Notes under the pieces: model-generated
The model's input: only the letters and a program-made list of their open reading frames with translations
The model's database searches: none
What the model was told of the DNA's origin: nothing
Translations under genes and position numbers: made by a program
In this document: positions 52,854 to 61,274 of the stretch, piece by piece
How the letters are laid out: the number at the start of each line of letters is the position of its first letter
Numbering within the stretch: the stretch's first letter is position 1
NCBI RefSeq assembly: GCF_018326285.1
Contig: NZ_AP023362.1
Span: forward strand, 124,001-188,000
Source of the DNA: Mycolicibacterium sp. TY81
GTDB taxonomy: Bacteria > Actinomycetota > Actinomycetes > Mycobacteriales > Mycobacteriaceae
DNA: 64,000 nucleotides
Direction: 5' to 3'

Positions 52854-53696
52854 GTGCGCGAGAGCAGCAACCCGATATTTCGTTCCCTGCCCAAATCGCA
52901 GGGCGGATACGCGCAATTCGGTAGTGGCGCCGCCGCATATGGTGCCCAGCAGACCATGGCCCAGCCATACACCCAGTACCCGCAGCAGCAGGCCGGTTTC
53001 TCGCGCCCGCTGACCATCGACGACGTCGTCACCAAGACCGGCATCACGCTGGCGGTGCTGACGGTCAGTGCGGTCGTTTCGTACTTCGTGATCATGTCGA
53101 ACCTGGCGCTGGCCGGGCCCATCGCCATGATCGGTGCCCTCGGCGGCCTGGTGATGGTCCTCATCGCCACGTTCGGCCGTAAGCAGGACAACCCGGGCAT
53201 CGTCCTCACCTACGCGGTGCTCGAGGGCATGTTCCTCGGTGCCTTCTCGTTCGTGATGGCCAACTTCGCGGTCTCCGGCGCCAATGCCGGTGCCCTGATC
53301 GGCCAGGCCATTCTCGGCACCTTCGGTGTGTTCTTCGGCATGCTCGTCGTCTACAAGACCGGCGCCATCCGCGTCACCCCGAAGTTCACCCGCATGATCG
53401 TCGCCGGCATGTTCGGTGTTCTGGCGCTCATGCTCGGCAACTTCATCATCGGCCTGTTCAACGGCGGCGCGGGCATGGGCCTGCGCAGCGGCGGCACCAT
53501 CGCGATCATCTTCTCGCTGGTCTGCATCGCGCTGGCGGCGTTCAGCTTCCTGCTCGACTTCGACGCTGCCGACCAGATGATCCGCGCCGGCGCGCCGGAG
53601 AAGGCGGCATGGGGCGTCGCGCTCGGCCTGACCGTCACCCTGGTCTGGCTGTACGTGGAAATCCTGCGACTGCTGAGTTACTTCAACAACGACTAG
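52854..53696 (+). CDS. Bax inhibitor-1/YccA-family membrane protein (Rv1072-like)
   Basis: A 280-residue protein. A polar Gln/Tyr/Pro-rich N-terminus is followed by seven hydrophobic helices (among them TKTGITLAVLTVSAVVSYFV, AIMIGALGGLVMVLIATF, IVAGMFGVLALMLGNFIIGL) and a C-terminal LVWLYVEILRLLSYFNND, the usual ending of this family with a charged tail. BI-1 homologues can act as pH-sensitive calcium leak channels; the role in mycobacteria is unknown. GTG 52854 follows GAGAGGAACC. A possible stress-sigma promoter lies upstream. Confidence 0.82.
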   Translation: MRESSNPIFRSLPKSQGGYAQFGSGAAAYGAQQTMAQPYTQYPQQQAGFSRPLTIDDVVTKTGITLAVLTVSAVVSYFVIMSNLALAGPIAMIGALGGLVMVLIATFGRKQDNPGIVLTYAVLEGMFLGAFSFVMANFAVSGANAGALIGQAILGTFGVFFGMLVVYKTGAIRVTPKFTRMIVAGMFGVLALMLGNFIIGLFNGGAGMGLRSGGTIAIIFSLVCIALAAFSFLLDFDAADQMIRAGAPEKAAWGVALGLTVTLVWLYVEILRLLSYFNND

Positions 53697-53708
53697 CTCC
53701 GTTGACAG

Positions 53709-53742
53709 AGAAGGGGCGTCCGCTTCGGCGGGCGCCCCTTCT
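53709..53742. terminator. hairpin terminator between convergent genes
   Basis: AAGGGGCGTCCGC-TTCG-GCGGGCGCCCCTT forms a 13-bp stem with a UUCG tetraloop and one mismatch, followed by CTTC. It lies 13 bp past the Rv1072-like stop and before the convergent purT stop. Confidence 0.85.
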
Positions 53743-53763
53743 TCGTGTCGTGCAGTGTCCGGC

Positions 53764-54966
53764 TCAGACCGCGCGCGGCTTGACGCGGCCGGCCGCTTCG
53801 GCGGCGTTGCGGCGTGCGGTGTCGATGTCCGCGGCCCGCGCCAGGGCCACACCCATCCGGCGGGTGCGGAAGCTCTCGGGCTTGCCGAACAGGCGAATGT
53901 CGGTGCCCGGCACCTGCAGGGCCTCATCGATGCCGTCGAAGACGATGCCCTCGGCCTCCACGCCGCCGTAGATCACCGCGCTGGCGCCCGGGCTCTTGAG
54001 AGACGTGTCCACCGGCAGCCCGAGGATCGCACGGGCATGCAGCTCGAACTCGTTCTGCCACTGCGTGATCATCGTCGTCATGCCGGTGTCGTGTGGGCGC
54101 GGGCTCACTTCGCTGAACCACACCTGGTCGCCCTTGACGAACAACTCGACGCCGAAAACGCCCTGCCCGCCGAGGTTTTCGGTGACCTTGTGCGCGATGT
54201 CCTGGGCGTTGGCCAGAGCCGCGGCCGACATCGGGTGCGGCTGCCAGCTCTCCACGTAATCGCCGGAGACCTGACGGTGCCCGATCGGTTCGCAGAACTG
54301 GGTCTCGACCTCGCCGTCGGCGCCTCGTGCCCGGACCGTCAACAGCGTGATCTCGTAGTCGAAGTCGACGAAGCCCTCGACGATGATGCGGGTGTTGGTC
54401 ACGCGCGCCCCGCCCATGGCGTACTCCCAGGCCTTCGCGACGTCGTCCGGGCCGTCGAGCTTGCTCTGGCCCTTGCCCGAACTGCTCATCACGGGCTTCA
54501 CGACGCACGGGTACCCGATGCCGCCATCGATGGCGGCTTGGAGTTCCTCGAGCGAATCGCAGAACTTGTAGGGGCTCGTCGGCACGCCGAGTTCTTCGGC
54601 GGCCAGGCGCCGGATGCCCTCGCGGTCCATGGTGAGGCGGGCGGCCCGCGCGGTCGGGATCACCCGCACCACACCGGCCTCCTCGAGTTCCTGCAGCGCC
54701 GGCGTGGCGATGGCCTCGATCTCCGGCACCACGAGGTCCGGCTTCTCCGCCGCGATCAGCGCCTTGAGCTGGTCGGGGTCGGTCATCGAGATGGTCCGCG
54801 CGTGGTGGGCCACCTGCTGGCCCGGCGCGTTCTCGTAGCGGTCGACGGCAATGGTCTCGACGCCCAGGCGCTGCAACGCGATCAGCACTTCGCGACCGAG
54901 TTCGCCGGAGCCGAGCAGCATGACCTTGGTCGCGTTCGGCGACAGTGGGGTTCCGATGGTGATCAT
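53764..54966 (-). CDS. purT: formate-dependent phosphoribosylglycinamide formyltransferase
   Basis: A 400-residue ATP-grasp enzyme that makes formyl-GAR from GAR, formate and ATP in purine synthesis. An N-terminal Rossmann-like domain ([20 protein letters not shown], then [15 protein letters not shown]) precedes the ATP-grasp core with [16 protein letters not shown] and [24 protein letters not shown], the metal-binding Glu/Asn region. It is intact. In M. tuberculosis the purT gene lies elsewhere (Rv0389), so its place here, between Rv1072- and Rv1074c-like genes, reflects rearrangement. Confidence 0.92.
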   Translation of the reverse strand: MITIGTPLSPNATKVMLLGSGELGREVLIALQRLGVETIAVDRYENAPGQQVAHHARTISMTDPDQLKALIAAEKPDLVVPEIEAIATPALQELEEAGVVRVIPTARAARLTMDREGIRRLAAEELGVPTSPYKFCDSLEELQAAIDGGIGYPCVVKPVMSSSGKGQSKLDGPDDVAKAWEYAMGGARVTNTRIIVEGFVDFDYEITLLTVRARGADGEVETQFCEPIGHRQVSGDYVESWQPHPMSAAALANAQDIAHKVTENLGGQGVFGVELFVKGDQVWFSEVSPRPHDTGMTTMITQWQNEFELHARAILGLPVDTSLKSPGASAVIYGGVEAEGIVFDGIDEALQVPGTDIRLFGKPESFRTRRMGVALARAADIDTARRNAAEAAGRVKPRAV

Positions 54967-55001
54967 TGGGCGGAAAGTCTATGGGGTGGGGTTCTATGTG
55001 G

Positions 55002-55051
55002 GTTGATCCTGTACTGAGGGCGTGGGTTTCTCGCACTCTTGCGCCATGGAT
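55002..55051. repeat. 61-bp palindromic repeat, unit 1 (left part; split by IS256)
   Basis: GTTGATCCTGTACTGAGGGC begins a unit whose remaining 11 bases (TCAGGCTCAGA) lie at 56522-56532, across the IS256 element. The restored unit has the same length and layout as units 2 and 3. The element entered the right arm of the palindrome. Confidence 0.65.
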
Positions 55052-56513
55052 GATAGCGTCCCGGGGAGTGGTGGACTTCGGATCTGGCGTGGTTCACGCG
55101 TTGTGATCAACGAGTCATGGTGAACGCTAGGCGATTTGGTGTTGTTTGGCAAGTGCTGCCGCGGCGTGTTTGGCGGCGATCACGGCGCGTAGTTCGTCCA
55201 TGGAGACATCGGAGAGGTAGCGGCGGGTGACCTGCCACTCGTCGTGGGATTCGATGACCACCGCGGTGGCCAGGCGAAGGAACGCCGCCGGATTGGGGAA
55301 GATCTCCACGACATCGGCCCGACGCTTGATCTCTTTATTCAGACGCTCTATCGGATTATTCGACCAGATCTTCTGCCAATGCGCCTTCGGGAACGCAGTG
55401 AACGCCAACACGTCGGTCTTGGCCTCGCCCATCATCGCGGCCACCTTCGGGAACGACGCGGCCAGGGTGTCGGCGACCCGGTCCCACTGCGCGGCGACCT
55501 CGTCGGGTTCGGTGTGAGCGAAGATGGTCTTGACCGCCGCGGTAACCGCCGGGGCGTGTTTGGCCGATACCGCGGTATGCAGGTTCCGCATGAAATGCAC
55601 CCGGCACCGCTGCCACGATGAGTTCGTGAACTGCTGTGCCACAGCGACTTTCAACCCAGCGTGCGCATCGGAGATGACCAGGTGCACCCCCCGATAGGCC
55701 GCGCGCCTTAAGCGAGGCGAGGAACTCGCGCCAGAACTCGAACGACTCGCTGTCACCGACCGCGGTGCCCAGCACCTCACGGGTGCCGTCGATCGACACG
55801 CCGGTCGCGACCACCAGGGCCTGGGAGACCACGTGCGCCCCCCACGCGGACCTTGCAGAAGGTGGCATCGCAGAACACGTAGGGGAAGCTGGTGTGGGTC
55901 AGCGAGCGTTCCCGAAACGCTGTGATCTCGCGGTCCAGGCCGGCGCAGATCCGCGACACCTCCGACTTGGACACCCCGGTCTGCACGCCCATCGCCGTCA
56001 CCAGGTCATCGACGCTGCGGGTGGACACCCCGTGCACGTAGGCCTCCATGATGACCGCGTGCAGCGCCTTGTCGATACGCCGGCGGGGTTCCAGCAGCGA
56101 CGGGAAGAACGATCCCGCCCGTAGCTTGGGGATCTGCACCTCGATGTCCCCGGCGGTCGTGGAGACGGTCTTGGGGCGGTGCCCGTTGCGGTGCACCGTG
56201 CGGCCGTCGCTGCGTTCGTAACGGCCCGCGCCGATCGCCGCGGTGGCCTCGGCCTCGATGAGCTGCTGCAACCCGGAACGGATCAACTCGGCGAACACCG
56301 CACCCGAGTCAGCGGACTTCAGTGCATCGAGCTGAGCGAGCAGGGCAGAATGGTCAAGGGTCATCGCGCGGTTTCCTTCGGTGAGTCACTTTGGTACGTA
56401 ACTCACTGACCACTACGCGATGGCCCACCCCAACACCGGCACCGACACGGCCTGAACATCTCCGCCCACCTCAGCCCCGTCCCCGAATTCCCACCACCCC
56501 AGGGGACTTAGCC
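55052..56513 (-). mobile_element. IS256-family element, copy 3
   Basis: The element is 1462 bp, inverted relative to copies 1 and 2. The 8-bp target duplication CCATGGAT lies at 55044-55051 and 56514-56521. It inserted in a palindromic repeat in the purT / DUF559 gene interval and breaks no gene. Confidence 0.93.
55127..56364 (-). pseudogene. IS256-family transposase, frameshifted (copy 3)
   Basis: This copy has the correct GCGCCGG sequence, so the frame runs from ATG 56364 through ICAGLDREITAF and VFCDATFCKVRVG. An extra G near 55841 and an extra G in the G6 run near 55687 then break it. Corrected, it gives the same 411-residue DDE protein as the other copies. SD-like GAAGGAAACC precedes the ATG. 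Confidence 0.8.
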
Positions 56514-56553
56514 CCATGGATTCAGGCTCAGAGTCCTGATCGCCCATCGGCGC

Positions 56554-56614
56554 ATTGGCCCTGTACTAGTGGCGCGGGCTACTCGTACGAATGCGCCGCG
56601 GATACAGGCTCAAC
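56554..56614. repeat. 61-bp palindromic repeat, unit 2
   Basis: TTGGCCCTGTAC ... GGCGC ... ACTCGTACGAATGCGCC ... TACAGGCTCAAC. It shares layout and many bases with unit 3 but has decayed on its left arm. It lies about 95 bp before the DUF559 gene start. Confidence 0.65.
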
Positions 56615-56708
56615 GTGAGTTATCCACACTTCGCAGTTGATCCACACTCCACGGCTGTGTCGGCGCGATCGAGACCTTTCTGTCAGCGGGGCGGCAGACG
56701 GTTGCGTC

Positions 56709-57602
56709 ATGATCACCGAATCGGACCCGTTCATCGGCAGCGAGGCTGTCGCAAGTCGATCGCTCACCCGCTACGAGCTGCGCCGCCACTACCGGGCGAT
56801 GCTGCCGAACATCTACGTGGACAAGCGAATTGACCCATCGCTCTACCAGCGGACGCAGGCCGCGTGGCTGTGGTCTGGACGCGAGGCCACCATTGCCGGG
56901 CATGCCGCGGCAGCCCTTCACAGGGCGAAGTGGGTGCCTGATGACGCGCCGATTGAACTCATCTACGCCAATACCAGGCCGCCCAGGAACGTCATCGCCC
57001 GTGATGACCTGCTCTTCGACGACGAGAGCCAGTTGCTCGGCGGATTGCCTGTGACGACGTCGCACCGTACGGCGTTCGACCTCGGACGACGCGGGTCGCT
57101 CGTCGACGCGGTTGCCCGACTCGACGCTCTCGGTGCCGCCACCGGATTCAACGTCGACGCAGTGCGTGAGGTGGCAGGCCGCCACCGGCACGCGCGAGGG
57201 TTGCGCCAATTGGAGCAGGCTCTGGCTCTCTACGACCCGGGCGCCCAATCCCCGCAAGAATCCTGGCTTCGACAATTGCTGATCGCCGAAGGCTTTCCAC
57301 GACCGAAGACTCAGATCCCGGTGACTGGCCCCGATGGCCGCGCCAAGTACTTCCTCGACATGGGATGGGAAGACATGCGGCTCGCTGTCGAGTACGACGG
57401 CGAGCAACATGCGGGCCAGATCGGCTACGACATCGTGCGCAGCGAGTACATCGCCGGCGTCGGGTGGACGGTGGTCAGAGTGGCCGCCGGACATCGCCGG
57501 GCGGAGATCATCGCGTGGGTGAATCGGGCCTGGGCGCGGGCACTCTATCGACGAAATCCTGCAGTGTTTCTGCCCTCGCGCGACGCCGGACGCGCGAGTT
57601 AG
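56709..57602 (+). CDS. DUF559/AbiEi-like nuclease-type protein
   Basis: A 297-residue protein from ATG 56709 (MITESDPFIGSEAVASRSL). The N-terminal part (LTRYELRRHYRAMLPNIYV) resembles the winged-helix region of AbiEi-type antitoxins, and the C-terminal part (QIPVTGPDGRAKYFLDMGW, LAVEYDGEQHAG) the DUF559 restriction-endonuclease-like fold with D-x-x-W and E-Y-D-G acidic residues. Mycobacterial genomes carry many copies of this architecture without a known partner gene, and no toxin gene is adjacent here. Palindromic repeats flank it on both sides, so it may have moved as a unit. Confidence 0.75.
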   Translation: MITESDPFIGSEAVASRSLTRYELRRHYRAMLPNIYVDKRIDPSLYQRTQAAWLWSGREATIAGHAAAALHRAKWVPDDAPIELIYANTRPPRNVIARDDLLFDDESQLLGGLPVTTSHRTAFDLGRRGSLVDAVARLDALGAATGFNVDAVREVAGRHRHARGLRQLEQALALYDPGAQSPQESWLRQLLIAEGFPRPKTQIPVTGPDGRAKYFLDMGWEDMRLAVEYDGEQHAGQIGYDIVRSEYIAGVGWTVVRVAAGHRRAEIIAWVNRAWARALYRRNPAVFLPSRDAGRAS

Positions 57603-57643
57603 GCCAAGGGTTCAGGGTCAACGCCAGATGCCCCCAGAAACAC

Positions 57644-57704
57644 GTTGACCCTGTACCTGGGGCGCATGTCACTCGAACAAATGCGCCCTGAGTACAGGGT
57701 CAAC
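57644..57704. repeat. 61-bp palindromic repeat, unit 3
   Basis: Perfect outer arms GTTGACCCTGTAC (57644-57656) and GTACAGGGTCAAC (57692-57704) enclose perfect inner arms GGCGCAT (57661-57667) and ATGCGCC (57681-57687) around a 13-base loop. It lies between the DUF559 gene and the convergent fadA3. A half arm (AGGGTCAAC) is found just upstream at 57614. Confidence 0.85.
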
Positions 57705-57746
57705 GCTGAGGCGGCGGGACGCCGCTTCAGAGACTGCTTAAGGGAC

Positions 57747-58964
57747 TTACGAAAGCCGCTCGATGATCATGGCCATACCCTGGCCACCACCGACACACAT
57801 GGTCTCGATGCCGAACTGCTTGTCGTGGGTCTGCAGGTTGTTGATCAGCGTCGCGGTGATGCGGGCGCCGGTCATACCGAACGGGTGGCCGAGGGCGATG
57901 GCGCCACCGGACACGTTCAGGCGGTCCTCGTCCATGCCCAGGGCGCGGGCCGAGCCCAGCACCTGCACGGCGAAGGCCTCGTTGATCTCGTAGAGGTCGA
58001 CGTCACCGATGGCCATGTTGGCGCGGCCGAGGGCCTGCTTGACGGCCTCGATCGGGCCCAGGCCCATGATCTCCGGCGACAGACCCGAGACACCGGTCGA
58101 GACGATGCGCGCCAGCGGGGTCAGGCCGAGGGCCTTGGCCTTCTCGTCGCTCATGATCACGAGGGCGGCGGCGCCGTCGTTCAGCGGGCAGGCGTTACCG
58201 GCGGTGATGGTGCCGTTCGGGCGGAACACCGGCTGCAGCTGGCTGATCTTCTCGTAGGTGGTGCCGGCGCGCGGGCCGTCGTCCTTGGAGACGATGGTGC
58301 CGTCGGGCAGCGTGACCGGGACGATCTCGCGCTCGAAGAAGCCGGCGTTGATGGCTTCCTCGGCCTTGTTCTGCGAGCGGACGCCCCAGTGGTCCTGGTC
58401 CTCACGGCTGATGCCGGTGTGCAGGACGACGTTCTCGGCGGTCTGGCCCATGGCGATGTAGACGTCGGGCAGGACGCCGTCTTCGCGCGGGTCGTGCCAC
58501 TCGGTGGCGCCTTCGGCCTGCTTGGCGGTGCGGGCCTGAGCCTCGTCGAACAGCGAGTTCTTGCTGTTCGGGGCGCCGTCGGCAGCGCCGATGCCGAAGC
58601 GGGACACGGTCTCGACACCGGCCGAGATGAACACGTCGCCCTCGCCGGCCTTGATGGCGTGGAACGCCATGCGGGTGGTCTGCAGCGACGACGAGCAGTA
58701 GCGGTTGACGGTGGTGCCCGGCATGAAGTCGTAGCCGAGCTCGACGGCCACGGCGCGACCGATGTTGTAGGCGGCCTCACCACCGGGCTGTCCGCAGCCG
58801 ATCATCAGGTCGGCGACATCGCGCGGGTCGAGCGCGGGCACCTTGTCCAGCGCGGCGCGCACCATCTGGGCGGCGAGGTCGTCGGGCCGCATGGTGGCCA
58901 GCGAGCCCTTGACGGCACGGCCGATGGGGGAGCGGGCGGTGGAGACGATGACGGCTTCGGGCAT
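57747..58964 (-). CDS. fadA3: acetyl-CoA acetyltransferase (thiolase)
   Basis: A 405-residue thiolase II. VNRYCSSSLQTTRMAFHAI contains the nucleophile Cys, GGAIALGHPFGMTGARI the catalytic His of the GHP motif, and CVGGGQGMAMIIE the second Cys. NEAFAVQVLGSARAL is the NEAFA motif. It condenses or cleaves acetyl/acetoacetyl-CoA or 3-ketoacyl-CoA. Length and position match FadA3 (Rv1074c). The ATG is well placed; the gene is 40 bp upstream-separated from the SGNH hydrolase on the same strand, so both may be co-transcribed. Confidence 0.9.
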   Translation of the reverse strand: MPEAVIVSTARSPIGRAVKGSLATMRPDDLAAQMVRAALDKVPALDPRDVADLMIGCGQPGGEAAYNIGRAVAVELGYDFMPGTTVNRYCSSSLQTTRMAFHAIKAGEGDVFISAGVETVSRFGIGAADGAPNSKNSLFDEAQARTAKQAEGATEWHDPREDGVLPDVYIAMGQTAENVVLHTGISREDQDHWGVRSQNKAEEAINAGFFEREIVPVTLPDGTIVSKDDGPRAGTTYEKISQLQPVFRPNGTITAGNACPLNDGAAALVIMSDEKAKALGLTPLARIVSTGVSGLSPEIMGLGPIEAVKQALGRANMAIGDVDLYEINEAFAVQVLGSARALGMDEDRLNVSGGAIALGHPFGMTGARITATLINNLQTHDKQFGIETMCVGGGQGMAMIIERLS

Positions 58965-59004
58965 GACGGGCTCCTAAGGATCCAAAAATTGCTTCCCGGC
59001 GAAT

Positions 59005-59973
59005 TTATCCCGTGACAGGAGCGACGATCGGCGCGGGTACGCCTGTCGTGCGCCGCCACAGGCGCGCGATGCCGGCCAGGCGGGCCAGCAGGCTCGTCAC
59101 GTCCGCGGTCCGGGAGACCAGCGCGGATGCCGGCGGCGACTCAGTTGTCCACTCGCCCAACGCTTCACACAGGGCCGGCAGCAACTGCTGGGCCGCCAGC
59201 GAGTAACCGGCGGCCGACGGGTGGAACATGTCCGGGGAGAACAGCACCTCGGGCGCCTTGAGGAAATCGGGCGCCAGCAGGTCCGAGAACGGCACCGGCA
59301 CGCCGCCGTTCGACCGCACCTGCCCGGCCTGGGCCCGGGCCAGCCGCAGGCCCCGATTGCGGGCCACCCAGCGCAGCGGCTGCGGGATGGCGGCGATGGC
59401 GCCGAAGTCGGGACACGTGCCGACGATGACGACTGCGCCGCTGGCGCACAGGCGCTGCACCGCGTTGCCCAGCCGGCGCGCCGACTGCCAGATGCCGTTG
59501 ACGGCGGTGATGTCGTTGGCGCCGATCATGATGACCGCCGCGTCCGGTGGCGGGCCGGCCACGAACATGGCGTCGATCTGGCCGGACAGGCCTTTCGAGG
59601 TCGCGCCCACGATGGCCTTGGTGGACAACCGGATTCGCTTACCGGATTGCTGCGCCAGCCCACGGGCGAGCAGGACGCCGGGCACTTCGTCGGCGCTGCG
59701 GCAGCCGTATCCCGTGGCGGTGGAGTCGCCGAAGATCATCAGGTGCAGGTCGAACGGCACGCCACGCTGCCACTTTTCGACGGGTCCGCCCCCGGGGCTG
59801 TAGACGCCGTCGGCCCGTGGCGGGACTTCCCATGACTTGGGGATGACCCGGCGCGCAGTGGCTGCCTGGCCGCTCAGGAGGTTGCGGACCCCGACGTAGA
59901 ACGACCCCGTCGAGGCGATGGTGGCTGCGGTCGCCAGAGCGATGGTCGTCCGGCGCGGTGCACGTATGCCCAC
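59005..59973 (-). CDS. exported SGNH/GDSL-type hydrolase (Rv1075c-like)
   Basis: A 322-residue protein. After a short basic start a hydrophobic segment (TTIALATAATIASTGSFYVG) acts as signal anchor. SGNH blocks are in order: FGDSTATGYG (Ser), a Gly block, GANDIT (Asn), and SPDMFHPSAAGY (Asp-x-x-His). These enzymes are esterases on the cell surface or in the periplasm. GTG 59973 gives a compact signal anchor; the ORF can begin at 60036. Order matches M. tuberculosis Rv1075c. Confidence 0.85.
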   Translation of the reverse strand: MGIRAPRRTTIALATAATIASTGSFYVGVRNLLSGQAATARRVIPKSWEVPPRADGVYSPGGGPVEKWQRGVPFDLHLMIFGDSTATGYGCRSADEVPGVLLARGLAQQSGKRIRLSTKAIVGATSKGLSGQIDAMFVAGPPPDAAVIMIGANDITAVNGIWQSARRLGNAVQRLCASGAVVIVGTCPDFGAIAAIPQPLRWVARNRGLRLARAQAGQVRSNGGVPVPFSDLLAPDFLKAPEVLFSPDMFHPSAAGYSLAAQQLLPALCEALGEWTTESPPASALVSRTADVTSLLARLAGIARLWRRTTGVPAPIVAPVTG

Positions 59974-60179
59974 GGCGTTCAGTCTAGGTCGGTTGCCCAG
60001 ATTCGCAGGTCGATGAACCGCGGGCGACCCGGTCACGTAGTCATATCGACTGGGGCATCAATTCGGCGACTTTGATTGTTGATCTATGTAGCAGTGGCAA
60101 GCTAAGTTACGCGGGTTGTCTATTAAGTGACGTAAATAACGAAGTGCACCGGAACTACAAAGGCGTAGGAGTGGTGGCG

Positions 60180-61232
60180 ATGACCGCACCGAGCAGGGTT
60201 GTCAGAACCCATAGTGTTGCTATAAGTCCTGTTAAGGGGCGGAAACCACGCCGCTATCCGGTCAGTGACGGCGCACCGGTAGAGATCGTCGAGGACGGTC
60301 CCAGCCTCGCCGGTCGCTTGATGTCGGTAGCCGCGACACTCGCCATCAAGTCAACTCTGACCATCGGCAGCTACGCCCCGAAGGCCCCCTGGCCGTGGGG
60401 AATGGTGGACTTCGTCGCCCGGATCATGAGGCCCGAGCCGGGCACCGTCCGCGCCACGATCGGTTTGCCGAACTGTACGGCGCACCTGGTCCGCGCCAAG
60501 GGCGTGCTGCCGGCCGACGGCCGTCGCAGCGTCATCCTCTACATGCACGGCGGGGCATTCCTGACCTGTGGCGTGCACACCCACGGCCGCGTGGTCGGCG
60601 CGTTGTCCAAGTACGCCGACGCGCCCGTCCTGGTCGTCGACTACCGGATGATTCCGAAGCACTCGATCGGCGAGGCCCTCGAGGACTGCCACGACGCCTA
60701 CCGGTGGCTGCGCCTGAAGGGCTACGAGCCGGACCAGATCGTGCTCGCCGGCGACTCCGCGGGCGGCTACCTGTCGCTGGCACTGGCCGAGAAGCTCCAG
60801 GAGGAGGGTGAGCTGCCGGCCGCGGTGACGACGATGTCGCCGTTGTTCGAGATCGACAACGAGAGCCGGGCCCAGCACCCGAACATGAAGTCCGACGCGA
60901 TGTTCCCGGCACACGCCTTCGACGCGCTGATCGAACTCATCGAGCACGCCGCCTCGCGCCACCTCGTCGACGGAAAGCCCGAAGAGATCTACGAGCCGCT
61001 CGACCACATCGAGCCCGGCCTGCCGCGCACCCTGATCCACGTGTCCGGCTCCGAGGTGCTCCTCAACGACGCCCGCAAGGCCGCGCACATGCTGGCCGCC
61101 AGCGGCGTGCCGGTCGAGGTGCACGTCTGGCCCGGCCAGATGCACGTGTTCCAACTCGCTGCCCCGCTGGTCAAGGAGGCCGACCGCTCGCTGAAGCAGA
61201 TCGGCGAGTACATCCGCGAGGCAACCTGGTAA
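60180..61232 (+). CDS. lipU: HSL-type carboxylesterase/lipase
   Basis: A 350-residue hormone-sensitive-lipase-type hydrolase. ILYMHGGAFLTCG carries the HGG oxyanion motif, LAGDSAGGYLSLAL the nucleophile Ser, a late acidic loop (VSGSEVLLNDARKAA) the Asp, and WPGQMHVFQL the catalytic His. It cleaves short or medium acyl esters. ATG 60180 follows TAGGAGTGG; in-frame codons run back to 60072 without support. Order before cbs matches LipU (Rv1076). Confidence 0.88.
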   Translation: MTAPSRVVRTHSVAISPVKGRKPRRYPVSDGAPVEIVEDGPSLAGRLMSVAATLAIKSTLTIGSYAPKAPWPWGMVDFVARIMRPEPGTVRATIGLPNCTAHLVRAKGVLPADGRRSVILYMHGGAFLTCGVHTHGRVVGALSKYADAPVLVVDYRMIPKHSIGEALEDCHDAYRWLRLKGYEPDQIVLAGDSAGGYLSLALAEKLQEEGELPAAVTTMSPLFEIDNESRAQHPNMKSDAMFPAHAFDALIELIEHAASRHLVDGKPEEIYEPLDHIEPGLPRTLIHVSGSEVLLNDARKAAHMLAASGVPVEVHVWPGQMHVFQLAAPLVKEADRSLKQIGEYIREATW

Positions 61233-61274
61233 TCCGGTATGCGCAACCCGGGGGCGGCCTGACAACATGTACCC

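Noticed and set aside
52700..53927. N-terminal extension of echA9 through the divergent gene
   Set aside because: The extension is His/Asp/Gln-rich shadow sequence of the Rv1072-like gene; GTG 52691 matches the family start.
61233..61274. SAM or other riboswitch before cbs
   Set aside because: Only about 40 bp separate lipU from cbs, too short, and no conserved core is seen.
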